64,000 nucleotides of DNA, from positions 186,001 through 250,000 of the forward strand of contig AP026134.1 of NCBI GenBank assembly GCA_030295235.1, written 5' to 3'. Positions 42,685 through 53,383 of the stretch are shown here, one piece after another (the first letter of the stretch is position 1; every line of letters starts with the position of its first letter). The notes under the pieces are model-generated. The model saw only the letters and a program-made list of their open reading frames with translations. It was not told the origin of the DNA and searched no databases. A program made the translations under genes and the position numbers. The stretch comes from Fistulifera solaris (taxonomy: Eukaryota > Bacillariophyta > Bacillariophyceae > Naviculales > Stauroneidaceae).

Positions 42685-45600
42685 CTAGTTTGTGGAGCGC
42701 TCAATCATTTCCATATCATATGCAGTCTTTGCTAGGCCATCGATCAGCTCACGCAAATCAGTGTCGATGGGGCCGTTTCCCTTTCCAATTTGTTCTTTGT
42801 ATCTTCAATGCGGCCCATCAAAGCATCTAAAGCTTCGGATTCTAGCGACACCACGCCACTACTAGATCCTTGAAGCTCTTCAAATGACAGCTCGTGAAGA
42901 GCAATGGCATCTTCACAAGTACCAGACCCCACTGATCTAGTTGAGCGGGGAGGCCAAAACCGCTTTGCGCTAGTTTTCGTATGGCTTTTGCTGGAGGGAA
43001 GACTTGTGCTGTGATTCGTGTTAGCCGACCTTTTCATATCGTGCACTGCACCAAATCTGTCTGCTCCGCTGAATGGATGTTCATTGAACGTGGATACCGA
43101 AATAGTATCTTTCGAAGCACAATACATGAGCCCGCTTCCTTTTGGACGTGGTGCCGTTTCAGGAGTGATTGGTGGACGGGGACCGCATTGGTGAAAGCTC
43201 TGTGGTGAATGAATACCGGGAACTTTTGCATATTCCATACCAGGCGAAGGCTGAGGCTTTCTCACACCAAGTAACGAACACTCCTCAAAATCCGGGGCTG
43301 TTTTTGCTGCCTCAATAAGGTCCCGAAGGCTTTCTTCGTCACCAAAGTCGAAAGTATTGGGTATCTCGAGAGTCAAAATACCAGAGCGTTTCGGTGATAG
43401 CGGCGCTGGTGTGACCAGATTTTCTTCGTCGTCGCTTTCTAACTGCGCTTCTTCTTGCTTCAAATAAGAAGGTTTTTGTTCTTCTGGCTCGCGTCTGTCC
43501 TTTCTGGTGTAACAAGCACCAATCGATGCCTGAGGGTCTCGATTTTTCGCACTTGATTCTTTCTGGTAGTCAGGAATCTCGATGGATCGTCGAGTTAAGG
43601 AGTGAAGAGGGCAATAGAAAGAACCTTCGTGTGCCTCCGGGGGGTCGCTTCTCAGCGGAGTATATGATGAATTACATGCCTTTGTTTCACTCTCTGTTTC
43701 AGAGCCAGCTTGCTGTACTACATCAGCATAGCCAGTTTTTGGAGCGTCTTTACATATGACTGGTGCCTCTTTACTCGCCGTGGGTTCTATTTTGTTCGTG
43801 TTTTCAATGACTATTTCTTTTCTCTTTCCAACTACACCGCATAAAACACAGATTTCGTCCTTTTGTTTCTTGTTGGTCATTAGTGGCATCACGCAGTATG
43901 GGCATGCCTTGTCCAGAAGCGTCCATCCTTTCAACAGCCTTTTGCCCACTTCTTTGCTAACAAGCTTTCTTTTTGATTCGAAGTCGCTTTCGGCTTCGTT
44001 TCTAAAAATGTGCGAGTCTGATTGGACCTTATCAGAACTTTGGCTCTCTTTGGGCTTATTCAAATGATACTCAGGGTCAGGAAAGCCTTTCTTACTTGAA
44101 ACACTGCCTTCATTTTGACGATAAATTCCGTCAAACCCTGTACCAGTTCCAGCGCATACCATGCACTCATTTTGTGTTCCGTTGGTGATGAGAGGAAAAC
44201 CATAACAATCTTTCCCGGCACACAATGTTCCTGTCTCCTTCCATCCTTTCAACAAACGCCTAGCCTTTGCTAGTCTTCCTTCAGAACGCAATAATTCCCA
44301 TTGTTCCGCGTGAAGCACTTCAGCAGCTGTATCGTATGATCTGACAGACTCGACCCTATCAAGTTGACAATTGCTATCATGGCTCTTAGATAGCTCTGGC
44401 TCGAGCAAGTTTTCGTTTCGTGTTACTTTGACTTTGTCCAGGACTTCTCGGGCCTTTTCCATGGCTTCTCGGGCTTCTTTCTTCATATCTGTTGCTGCGC
44501 GTTTCTTCTCAAGTTGCTCTTCGATATCAGCAGCTTTCTTATCGACAATTTGATTAGACTTATCGCCTTCATTCTCATTATTTTGCGTTTCCAATGCAGC
44601 TCGCCTTCTTAGGATAGGACAAACGACGCAGGTGATTTTCTTGTCAAAGTCCATCATTGGCATTTCACATGTTTCACAAATATCTTCTTTCAACGTGTAC
44701 CCTTGAAGCATCATTGCGCCAAGTGCTTTCGTGGCTATTTCTCGACTGTGGCAAAAACGAGCCTGTTAGACGTTGCAAGAATATTGAATACGACAATACA
44801 AATGCATCTACTCACCGCACACTGTATTCCGGGATATCGAAGTCGTTTCCTCCCTCTGAACTACTGGCGTCACTTTGAGAGCTGTTAGACGAGGACGAAG
44901 GTGCTCTGAAATTTCTGGCATTCTCCGTAATCTCGACCACTTGTACTTGAACACTTGCTGTGGCTCTTGTCGATTTGAATTCTTCATTGGACGCTGCTTG
45001 GCCTTCACAGTGAATGAGTTCGATCGTTTCAACCGTTTTTAGTCCACCCACTGGTTCTTCTTTCGATCCGAACAATTGATCGATGTCGTCGTCCTCGGTA
45101 TGGGTAGCACCAAGAAGATCCATTTCATCCATTGTGTTATGGACCTCACGCGTTTCCTCCGGCTCTTTACGTTCCACATCGTCAACGCGAGCTTCGTCTT
45201 CGGAGGGCAAACACGCATTGCATGGAGAGATCTCATGTTCCGTCAAGAACCTGAGTGGGGAATTTGGCGCTGTATTACTGTCACTCTCTCTGACAGTACT
45301 TGGCGTTATCGTCAAATAAAGATTATCTTCGTCTGGAATCAACGCCATCTCCACTTCTTCCGTCGATAAATTCGATGCCGCTTGGAAGTACTCAATCATG
45401 AGCTCATGTTCCTCCTTCAATTTGGGTGACGCGGGCCAGGCCTTGTTGTTATTCCGTTTGAGCTTAATGTTACTCGGTGTAGCAACAAGAATTGCTCCTT
45501 TGTGGGCAATGCGAGTATGACCCGACGCCCCAAGCTGAATCAACGTTTGAACTTGTTCGGCATTGCAGACCACGTGCGCCTTGCATCCGAAGCAGAATGG

Positions 45601-45921
45601 TACTTCGGCAATTGGAGCGGTTCCCTTGGGTGATGAGATACTGCTATTGATGTTCTTGGAATGGTCTATCATGACCAGATTCGTCGAACAGGACGGGCAG
45701 AACACTTTATCGATCTCCATTCCGTCATCAAATTGATCGTCCGTCTCAAGGGATCGGGGGGATGTCCTCAGTGATGTAGCCACCATTGTTTCACGAATGT
45801 AATACTTTGTCAATGGAAGACGTTGCGGTAATGATGCAAGTGGACGCTTTTTCAATGTAAAATGGACTGCGAAGCACTTTATTTGACAACGTGCTCGAAG
45901 AAATGTGGGCACTTGCACCAC
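42685..45921 (-). CDS. UPF0148/SSSCA1-type multi-zinc-ribbon protein, two exons (one frame break)
   Basis: Exons 44816-45921 and 42685-44745 join across a 70-nt intron (GTGAGT...CACAG), giving REIATKALGAMMLQGYTL. The full product is 1,055 residues, or about 1,010 from Met 45786. The UPF0148/autoantigen p27 zinc ribbon (GWxL...CPxCxxPLM...CxxC) appears three times: LQGYTLKEDICETCEMPMM, LKGWKETGTLCAGKDCYGFPL and LKGWTLLDKACPYCVMPLM, each followed by a second Cys pair. A divergent fourth CPSC...CFGC is near the N-terminus. Between them are long acidic, disordered stretches. One missing base in G4 42769-42772 cuts off a family-like C-terminal helix (LRELIDGLAKTAYDMEMIE, stop at 42685-42687). Archaeal and human homologues are much shorter. 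Function unknown; DNA/RNA or protein scaffolding is speculation. Confidence 0.75.
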
Positions 45922-46333
45922 CAGCGATGTGATGTCGTCGCTCGCGCTTTAAGTAACTGTATCGGTCATTAAATAAAAAACGACAGAATACTAAGCAGAT
46001 CTGTTTGTCTATTGTACAATGTAAGCCGCGCAGAGCCTGCGATTCTTGCGACTAATTTATATACGAGATCGTGAAATTTAGTGCTAAGTTGATATTGCGT
46101 TCGGTACTCATTCCCTCCAACATCCAATATCCCACAAGCATGCGCGATGCGCGATGACGCTGTCCTGCTTTCAAGGAACCGTCTGTCGTCCGAACCATTC
46201 CATTTACCGCTCTACTACTTTCCCAGCGCCGCCGTTCAGCAAAACCGACAACGACATTGCGGCATCTGTGTGGGAGATTGAAATTGTTTCTAAGCAATCT
46301 TCTCTTGTCCTAATCAACAACTTACAATACATA
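45922..46333. other. Divergent promoter region of the zinc-ribbon and uS11 genes
   Basis: About 410 bp between two divergent genes, with no coding region that I can support. Confidence 0.45.
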
Positions 46334-46944
46334 ATGGAAAGGTATGTTTCATCGATACCTTGGTTCGGGAAAAAGCTGCTTTTCGGCCTCATTCCGTGCG
46401 GAGAGGAGGACTTCAAAAATGAAAGCTTTAAAAAAAAGACGGATTTTCCTTGTGATTCGACTTAATTCAGATCTAACACACTCTTCTCTATGATTTATTG
46501 GTATTGATTTACAGTGAAGGAAAAACCCAAATGATGGGCGGCATCAAGCTGCTCGAAAACGAGGATGTTTTCGGTGTGGCTCACTTGTTTGCCTCATTCA
46601 ACGACACCTTTGTGCACGTCACAGACTTGTCTGGACGCGAAACTTTGGTTCGTGTGACCGGAGGAATGAAAGTGAAGGCGGATCGCGATGAAAGCAGCCC
46701 GTACGCTGCCATGTTGGCCGCGCAAGATGTTGCGGCCCGATGCAAAGAATTGGGCATTACGGCCCTGCACATCAAGGTCCGAGGGACCGGCGGAAACAAG
46801 AGCCGATCCCCAGGCCCCGGTGCCCAAAGCGCTCTTCGAGCATTGGCCCGAAATGGATTGAAAATTGGACGTATTGAGGACGTAACACCTATTCCCAGTG
46901 ACAGCACTCGTCGTAAGAGTGGTCGACGTGGTCGCCGCTTGTAA
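46334..46944 (+). CDS. RPS14: 40S ribosomal protein uS11 (RPS14), with an 8-nt first exon
   Basis: Exon 2 (46515-46944) encodes nearly the whole protein: [78 protein letters not shown] and [20 protein letters not shown], matching eukaryotic uS11. It follows a TTTACAG acceptor. Upstream, ATGGAAAG (46334-46341) is followed by GTATGTTT, a good donor. Joining them gives [12 protein letters not shown] and a 145-residue protein without a frame problem. The intron is 173 nt. uS11 sits on the platform of the small subunit near the mRNA exit. Confidence 0.92.
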
Positions 46945-47151
46945 ATTTCAAGATTATTCAATAAAACTAATAAAACAATATCTTAAAGCGGCGCCTTGTG
47001 TGTTTTGAAAGGTGGGAAGGTGGTTGTAGACTGAGTGAAAGAGCCAAAATGTTAGTGCTTGGTAATTTTGACTAGTAGGTAAAAGTTTTAAGAAAAAACT
47101 TGCTGCATAAATATTACATGCAATACAAACTATTTCCGCAAGGACTGCTTT

Positions 47152-48010
47152 TTAACCCGCATAAAATGAACTATCATAACGATCATCGACAACATCCGTC
47201 AACGACACCTCACAATTGAGTGTATCCCCCAATTCTTCCATCTCCTGTTTGATTTTGTGGGCATCGAATCCGGCCGCCAAGGGTGCTGCGGCCGTTGCCA
47301 CACCGCGCATTTTGAACAACATGGAACCACCGTAGGGTGCAATCTCTTGATCGGTTTCCATTTTATCAATGGAAAGACCCGCCTTGGCGAGTGCTGCCGT
47401 GATTTTGTGTACAATACCGGGATGATCGGCTCCTTCCAGTGTAAAGTACGCGGAGTCTAGCTCGATTGTCAGAGTGGGGTGTCGAAAGAAAAACGATAAA
47501 GATATGCCAACAAACTTACATCCAATTTGGGGAGTGAATTGGGAAGAGCCTAGTTTGGATTCAAATACGGTCGCATTCATGTCGGGCATGGACTGAAGCC
47601 TGGATTGCAAACTCGTCAACTCTTCCGTCGGTACCGATACCATCATCATGAGAGAAAAATGCGGACCCAATTTCGCCGCTTGTGAATCACCGACATTGCC
47701 ACCGGCATCGATTACTATACCGGTAATATCGGAAACAATCCCAAGACGATCTTTTCCGACGGCATTGATGATCAAGTCCGTCGATGAAGAGAGCCATACC
47801 TATATTTTGTGGTGTTGTGGTGTGAGAATAAAATGATCACTAACACAATCCAACGCTTTGCAACACAGAATGGTACCGGGCAAGTCTTCGGAAAGATTTG
47901 TGAAGTAATTGTACTTGTAAGTTTCAGTCGTGAAGCAACAAAATGTTTCTTACCCTCTTCAAGGCTGGCTGCCGTTGCCAGTTTCGAGACAATGTGCGAG
48001 CCGTAAACAT
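47152..48010 (-). CDS. Mitochondrial ACT-domain (GcvR-like) protein, three exons
   Basis: Exons 47954-48010, 47520-47799 and 47152-47456 join in frame to 213 residues. Exon 1 encodes MFTARTLSRNWQRQPALKR, a typical mitochondrial presequence. Two ACT domains follow: DLIINAVGKDRLGIVSDITG with HFSLMMMVSVP, and SAYFTLEGADHPGIVHKITA with GGSMLFKMRG. The paired-ACT arrangement resembles GcvR, a regulator of the bacterial glycine cleavage system. A regulatory, amino-acid-sensing role in mitochondria is inference. The second intron (47457-47519) is 63 nt, divisible by three and free of stops, so retention would insert 21 residues. Confidence 0.75.
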
Positions 48011-48787
48011 ATCGAGAAGTTGCTGCAAATTATTGAATAACAACAAGAAAGAAAGATCTGACAACTATTTGAATCGACAAGAAAGAGAATGAATTGATGT
48101 GAAATTCTTCAAGGATACCTCCTCGACGTCAAGATGACGTATGTCGCGTGTTCTTTCGCGATATTTTTTCAAGCGTACGAACACCGGACGGACTACGGTA
48201 TGACAACGCACGCACGGCTATCGAACTCTGCAAAGGTTCAATGTTTGCAGTCTTCTCCTTCTTTGACTTCCTTATTGACCATCATGATGCATCTTAACTT
48301 TTAGCAACATTTGTTGCGAGCGCCTCGACTTCTTAACGTCGAAATTCATGCGGTATATATTGTCCTTCCGTTTGACTGTAGGCCCAAAATGTGGAATGTA
48401 GACGACCCTTTCCCACGACCGCATTTCAGTCATGAATAGGAAGACTGCTGCCTAAATTTCACGCTCGTTCTGCCAGCTAACCTACATCAGTCCTTTTAAG
48501 CGATGCAATAAGCTAAAAGAGCACTTACAATGCACATTTCAACTGGTGTTGACGAAAATTTGTTTTATCCGATTGTCTTTGGCCCCTCTCTACAGGGCTC
48601 TACATTACCACGATTTCAGTCATCAGGTGGTGGCGGCACACACGGTTATGACGTCAGGCGTACGCGCTCGCAGTCCGATCGATTTTATTGTTCCTAAATA
48701 ATTTCCTCCAACCACTTCGTTTCATCGGCAAAAGTGGGATGCGAAAACTGTTTCGGGGTGTAACGAAAGGGAACAGTCACCCAAAGC
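48011..48787. other. Divergent intergenic region
   Basis: Nearly 780 bp between the ACT-domain gene (minus) and the HDAC gene (plus). No gene or RNA is recognised; it presumably holds both promoters. Confidence 0.45.
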
Positions 48788-49891
48788 ATGCCGCGGTGCT
48801 TTGTTGGTAAATGGATACGGCGCTTCGCAATAGCTACCCTTTTCGTTCACATGACGCCATGTTCATTGGCCTTGCTCCGATGTCGGCCACCTTCGCGGCA
48901 GTTTCGGTGCTTTTCTTCCATGACGAACTTTCCATCCGATAACTCAACAATACCTTCCTTTCATATGTACTACAACGACGTGTACGAAGTTCCATTGCCT
49001 CCCAATCATCGTTTCCCGATGGAAAAATACAAACGAGTCCGACAATTAGTACAGCAACAATTAGCCGGATCGGACAAGCTACAATTCCTCGTATCACCCT
49101 TGGCCACGATGGAAGAGTTGACGACCACACATGCTTTCGAGTACATTCAAAATTTTGAGAAAGGCCATCAAACACCCCAAGAACTCCGCAATGTGGGATT
49201 TCCCTGGAGTCCGGCGGGTGTCCTGCGTGCGTTCAGTTCCGTCGGTGGAACGGTGGCCGCCGCGTGTCACGTTTGTGAATCGCCCAACCGTTGGGCGGCC
49301 CATTTGGCCGGTGGAACCCATCACGCCTTTTACGATCGGGGAGAAGGATTTTGTGTCTTTTCCGACATGGCGGTTGCCGCGAATGTCGTATTACAGCGTT
49401 ATCCACACATTCAGCGCATCCTCTTGTTGGATCTTGATGTGCATCAAGGAAATGGGAATGCGGTATTGTTTCAAAACAATTCACAAGTGTTTACATTTTC
49501 GTTGCATTGCTCCGCCAATTACTTTTCGGCTCAACAAAGATCGGATCTCGATATTGAATTACCACCTAACTGTTCCGACAATACGTATTTGGTGACATTG
49601 CGTTATTGGTTACAACAACTCGAACAGCAATCATTTGATTTGATATTCTTCCAAGCGGGTGTCGATGTACTAAAAGAAGATCGATTGGGACGCATGGATT
49701 TGTCCTTAGAAGGTGTCCGACGACGCAATCGGTTGGTGTACGAATTTGCGAAGCGCCATCAAAAACCGTTGGTGGTTTGTATGGGTGGTGGTTATCCGCG
49801 CAGTGAGGACTGGGAACCCATTTTAGAAGCACACGCGAGTGTGTACCTAGATGCTTACGAATTTTGGAAGAGTCATGTTGCGGCGTCATGA
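48788..49891 (+). CDS. Histone deacetylase superfamily protein, class IV-like
   Basis: A 367-residue zinc-dependent deacetylase. After a basic N-terminus of about 45 residues that could be an organelle-targeting sequence (MPRCFVGKWIRRFAIATLFV), the arginase/HDAC fold runs to the end. The catalytic His pair is in HLAGGTHHAF (about 172-181), zinc ligands in LLDLDVHQGNGNAVLF (about 213-228) and the later GVDVLKEDRLGRM, and the transition-state Tyr in VVCMGGGYP. FTFSLHCSANYF and SDLDIELP fit the HDAC11/plant HDA2 and bacterial-like group. A second Met at residue 45 (MTNFPSD) would give a cytosolic or nuclear form. Histones are not necessarily the substrate. The gene is single-exon and intact. Confidence 0.85.
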   Translation: MPRCFVGKWIRRFAIATLFVHMTPCSLALLRCRPPSRQFRCFSSMTNFPSDNSTIPSFHMYYNDVYEVPLPPNHRFPMEKYKRVRQLVQQQLAGSDKLQFLVSPLATMEELTTTHAFEYIQNFEKGHQTPQELRNVGFPWSPAGVLRAFSSVGGTVAAACHVCESPNRWAAHLAGGTHHAFYDRGEGFCVFSDMAVAANVVLQRYPHIQRILLLDLDVHQGNGNAVLFQNNSQVFTFSLHCSANYFSAQQRSDLDIELPPNCSDNTYLVTLRYWLQQLEQQSFDLIFFQAGVDVLKEDRLGRMDLSLEGVRRRNRLVYEFAKRHQKPLVVCMGGGYPRSEDWEPILEAHASVYLDAYEFWKSHVAAS

Positions 49892-50335
49892 GATGCGCGT
49901 GGCGGAGGTTCCGACCGTGGCTTACATAATAAGAAAGCCGACAATCCTATCGACTTGCTTTTGCAGTCCTCTGGTTAGTCTTCTCAAAACTAGCGAAATC
50001 AAAAAGTCACAGAAAATTTCCCTGACAGGTCCTTTGAAGTGTTGTTGCGTAAAACCATTCCTGCCCAGTAGGCAAACTCTACCGAAAATCTGTTTTCGTT
50101 GCGGAGACTTTAGTGGAACGATGAATGCACTTGATTACTTGGTAGAGGGAGTGATTTGGAGCAAACATTCACAAGTTCTCTTTGTACTGTAGGGCGCATA
50201 GCACGACGCAAGACCGAATAATTGGCCAGTCGTGACTGCTATGCCGATCGGAATAAGTCATAATTAAAAAATCAGTTTCTTTATATTTCACTCGCTTGAT
50301 TTCTAACGATTATCAAATCCAAATAAATCGAACAA
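49892..50335. other. Intergenic spacer
   Basis: 3' flank of the HDAC gene and upstream region of the first lipase. No gene is seen. Confidence 0.45.
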
Positions 50336-52317
50336 ATGGTGCGGCAATTGTTGTTCCTTTTCCTCTTGCTGAAAAGTGCAACGGCACGAGACCGGACGGT
50401 CATGAAATTGCAAGCCGATGGGAGCGTGTTAGAATGCACGATGACGAAGAATGGGAAAGAACGTTGTATCGATACGATGAATCCCATGATGGTGTTGGGG
50501 AATGAAGAACACATTTTGCGACAACAAACGAAGGAACGAGAGAAGATGAGAAAGGCGGAGGAGGAAATGAAGAAAGAAAAAAGAGAACCAACGCAACGAA
50601 GCAACCGATGTAGACGAAGAGGAATCGTCTCCTCCGAAAAAAAGGAATGGATTTAAATGCACTCTTGAATTCACCCGAAGCCAAACGACAAATCAAACAA
50701 GCACTCGATTCGGGAGAACAAGTTGATTTGAGTGCAATTGTCGGTTCCACGATTTCACGGGCCTTTGCCAATCTGGGGAAACCTGCTGTACAAGAAGAAG
50801 AGGATGACGATGACGGACCTTCAGGTGTCGAATTGTTGATGAGTGCCGCGTTACGAGCCGCGGCACAACATGCCTCCGGGGATCCGTTTCAAAACCTCAG
50901 CAATCACTCCCGTACGGATCAGTGTGAATTCTTTAACAAAGTCGCCAAAGTACTATCTCGATTCAATGATCCGGATCTGGATATGGAATTGTTCTTACAA
51001 GATCTCATCTCGATTGCGACACCCGATCATGTGGAAGGGGACCCGATTGAGTTGGAGAATATTGTACGGACCAAGCAGAAACTGAAAGATACATTGCAAC
51101 ATCTGTTGGGTCAATTGGGATTGCAGTACTTTCATCCCCTACAATTGTATTATTACATGATCGATGAGGAAATACGCAAGAATTCGGTATGGAAACGTCA
51201 TCGACATCGTTATTTGCCGCCCGTTTCGAAAGAAGAAGTACTTCAAATGATAGATGGATTATATCTGTCGCAGCTCGCTTACAGTAAGAATTGTAATACT
51301 ATTCAAAGGCATGTGGAGCAATTTCAGATCGATCCCGTCTCCGGTAATAGTCTGTGGACGTTGCGTAATTGTTCGGTGCACTCGGAACGCTTTCATCCAG
51401 CGCATTATATGATGGTGCAGCATTCTAAAAGCTCGATGCCACTGGAGGTTGCCTTGATCATTCGAGGATCACAACAACAGGCCGATTATCTATCGGCCGG
51501 AGCGCTCCATGCTGTGCCGTACCGTGGTGGATTCGTCCACGAAGGTGTACGGAACAGTGCACAGTGGATTCGTGGAACATACGAAAACGACTTGCAACAG
51601 CTCTTACAGGAACATCGCCAGACACAAAGCAATAAAAAGGTACCACTCAAGTTGTATCTCATGGGTCATTCGTTAGGAGGAGCTACAGCATCTGTAGCTT
51701 CGATGGAATTTAACGACGTGGCTGAATTTGAAGCCTTCGCAGTTGGCTTCGGAAGTCCGGCGTCCTTGTCGCCAAATCTGTCGCGGACCATGAAAGATCG
51801 GATCACCTCGGTGGTGAATGACGCAGACTGCGTACCCCGTATGTCGGCAAAATCCATCGTGGATGCTTGGAAGAGAGTTTTGCAGTTTGATTTCACCAGC
51901 CTGTGTCTCGATGATGTGAATCAGTTGGAGCCGATTCTCCGCAGCAAACTTTCCATACTTGGGAATTGGACCGAAAGCATGCTAAACAGTATGCAGACGA
52001 CGGTGGAAGACAAGATCCGAAAGGAGGCTAAAAAACAGTTAAGTCATGCCCAGAAAGTTTTGGTAAATGCGAGCAGCGACCCGTATGAATCGTTAGTTCC
52101 GGCCGGTGATTGTGTCCATTTCTACCGGGATGGGACGTCGTGGCAGAGTGTTTACATCGATTGCCAACAATTTTACGAAATTGAAGTTGTCCCGCACATG
52201 ATTGACGACCATTTAGTTGCAGGAGGCTATTACCATGGAATGCTCGCCTATTTGAGAAAGCTTGATAAGGACACAAACTTCAGGCCTTTGCATGAGGTAG
52301 ACAGTTTGCGCGTCTAA
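50336..52317 (+). CDS. Secreted class 3 lipase, first tandem copy (two frame breaks)
   Basis: A 659-residue protein after dropping one base from A6 50577-50582 and one from A7 50637-50643. This joins a signal peptide (MVRQLLFLFLLLKSATA), a conserved ADGSVLECTM segment and a charged linker to the rest. The catalytic part is a DAG-lipase-like alpha/beta hydrolase: YRGGFVHEGVRNSAQWI, nucleophile elbow YLMGHSLGGATAS, AVGFGSPASLS, VVNDADCVPRMS (Asp region) and a His in PHMIDDHLVAGGYYHGM. Class 3 lipases hydrolyse acylglycerols. The signal peptide points to secretion or a lumen. Its sister lies 1 kb downstream and is intact, supporting the frame repair at the same linker. Confidence 0.85.
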
Positions 52318-52384
52318 AACTTTTGCTTTTGTGTCCTTTGATTAATTTGTTAAATGATTATTACCATATTTTATTTTTGACCAA

Positions 52385-52500
52385 GATGCTTCGACTTGAA
52401 CTTTGTCTAGATCTGACCATGGGTGTGCTGCGTTTGGTCCCGATTCGTGCTTGTTTGGAACGAGCATGCGGTGGGCCTCGTCACGCATCGGCGGCGGATG
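52385..52500 (-). pseudogene. Truncated relic of the ARF-GEF 3' end
   Basis: GATGCTTCGACTTGAACTTT and the following stretch align with the 3' end of the neighbouring ARF-GEF gene (55460 onward), which reads back as its EKVQVEAS tail. The stop position is mutated here. It sits at the same distance after lipase 1 as the real gene end after lipase 2, so it was copied in the same duplication. Confidence 0.65.
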
Positions 52501-52741
52501 AAATAGAGTGTCGCTAGAACGCTAGAACCAATTTCTTTCTGTCATCCATTGGTACTTACGTAAACTCTCTGCTTTGTATTTCTGTTGAGTATTTGGCGAT
52601 CGCTTTGTTGTTGTGATAGTTCGGCAACAACGACAAAGTCGCTTTGCCGTCCGCCGATGGTGGGAGAAATGGTACCTGCGTACAAAACCTAGGGAGTGCT
52701 AATTGCTAATGGACAAGTTTTTAACTGTACGAATTTGACCA

Positions 52742-52762
52742 GTCACTGGTCACTGGTCACTG
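52742..52762. repeat. GTCACTG tandem repeat, three units
   Basis: Three exact 7-bp units in the spacer between the lipase copies. Confidence 0.8.
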
Positions 52763-53022
52763 GTTAACCGTTAACTAACTGTTCGTTGTTCGTTTTTCCA
52801 CCGTCAAAATTCCTCTGGGATAACAACTTATGTATCCTATATCATATATCATAAATCCCAAGCTTGCATTGTAAGTTAATTGTTAATTGATACGTAGTAA
52901 TTGAGAGGATAACTCGCTTCTTTGGACATAGGAAATCAAAACAAAACATAACCCACGGTGTAACATTACACGCTGTGCAGTTTATTTGTTACTGTATACA
53001 GTCTTTCAAAGCAAACTGCAGA

Positions 53023-53057
53023 CTGCCATCTGCCATCTGCCATCTGCCATCTGCCAT
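53023..53057. repeat. CTGCCAT tandem repeat, five units
   Basis: Five exact 7-bp units upstream of the second lipase, about 330 bp before its start. Confidence 0.85.
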
Positions 53058-53383
53058 GCTCTCATGAGTGATGAGGTGATGAGAACGTGAATCACAGGCG
53101 CGAATTGCGAACGAATGGATCACCTAATCATGTATCAAAGAACAAATAGATCAGGATATTTCAAGGTTGAAGGCAAACGGATGATTCGATTCCATCTCAA
53201 ATAACGTCGTAGATTTTGTCAAGAGGAATTTGGGAATAATAGACATGCGGCTCAAGATTTTCCCCCTTTTTTGCCCACAAAAATTCTGTTTCTCGCCAGA
53301 GACTCTCTAGCAAAACGATTCATTTACAAACGTAAACTTATTTCTATTCCATTTTGGCAAAATCCTCTTCTTGTCGTTTTGTC

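Larger units (their letters stand above)
52318..53383. other. Spacer between lipase copies, with a relic of the ARF-GEF tail and short tandem repeats
   Basis: Positions about 52385-52500 closely resemble 55460-55575, the reverse-strand 3' end of the ARF-GEF gene, but the stop codon and frame are not kept. Further on are GTCACTG x3 (52742-52762) and CTGCCAT x5 (53023-53057). No gene is seen. Confidence 0.6.

Noticed and set aside
52323-52517. Short plus-strand frame after lipase 1
   Set aside because: It is the opposite strand of the relic ARF-GEF tail, not a gene.
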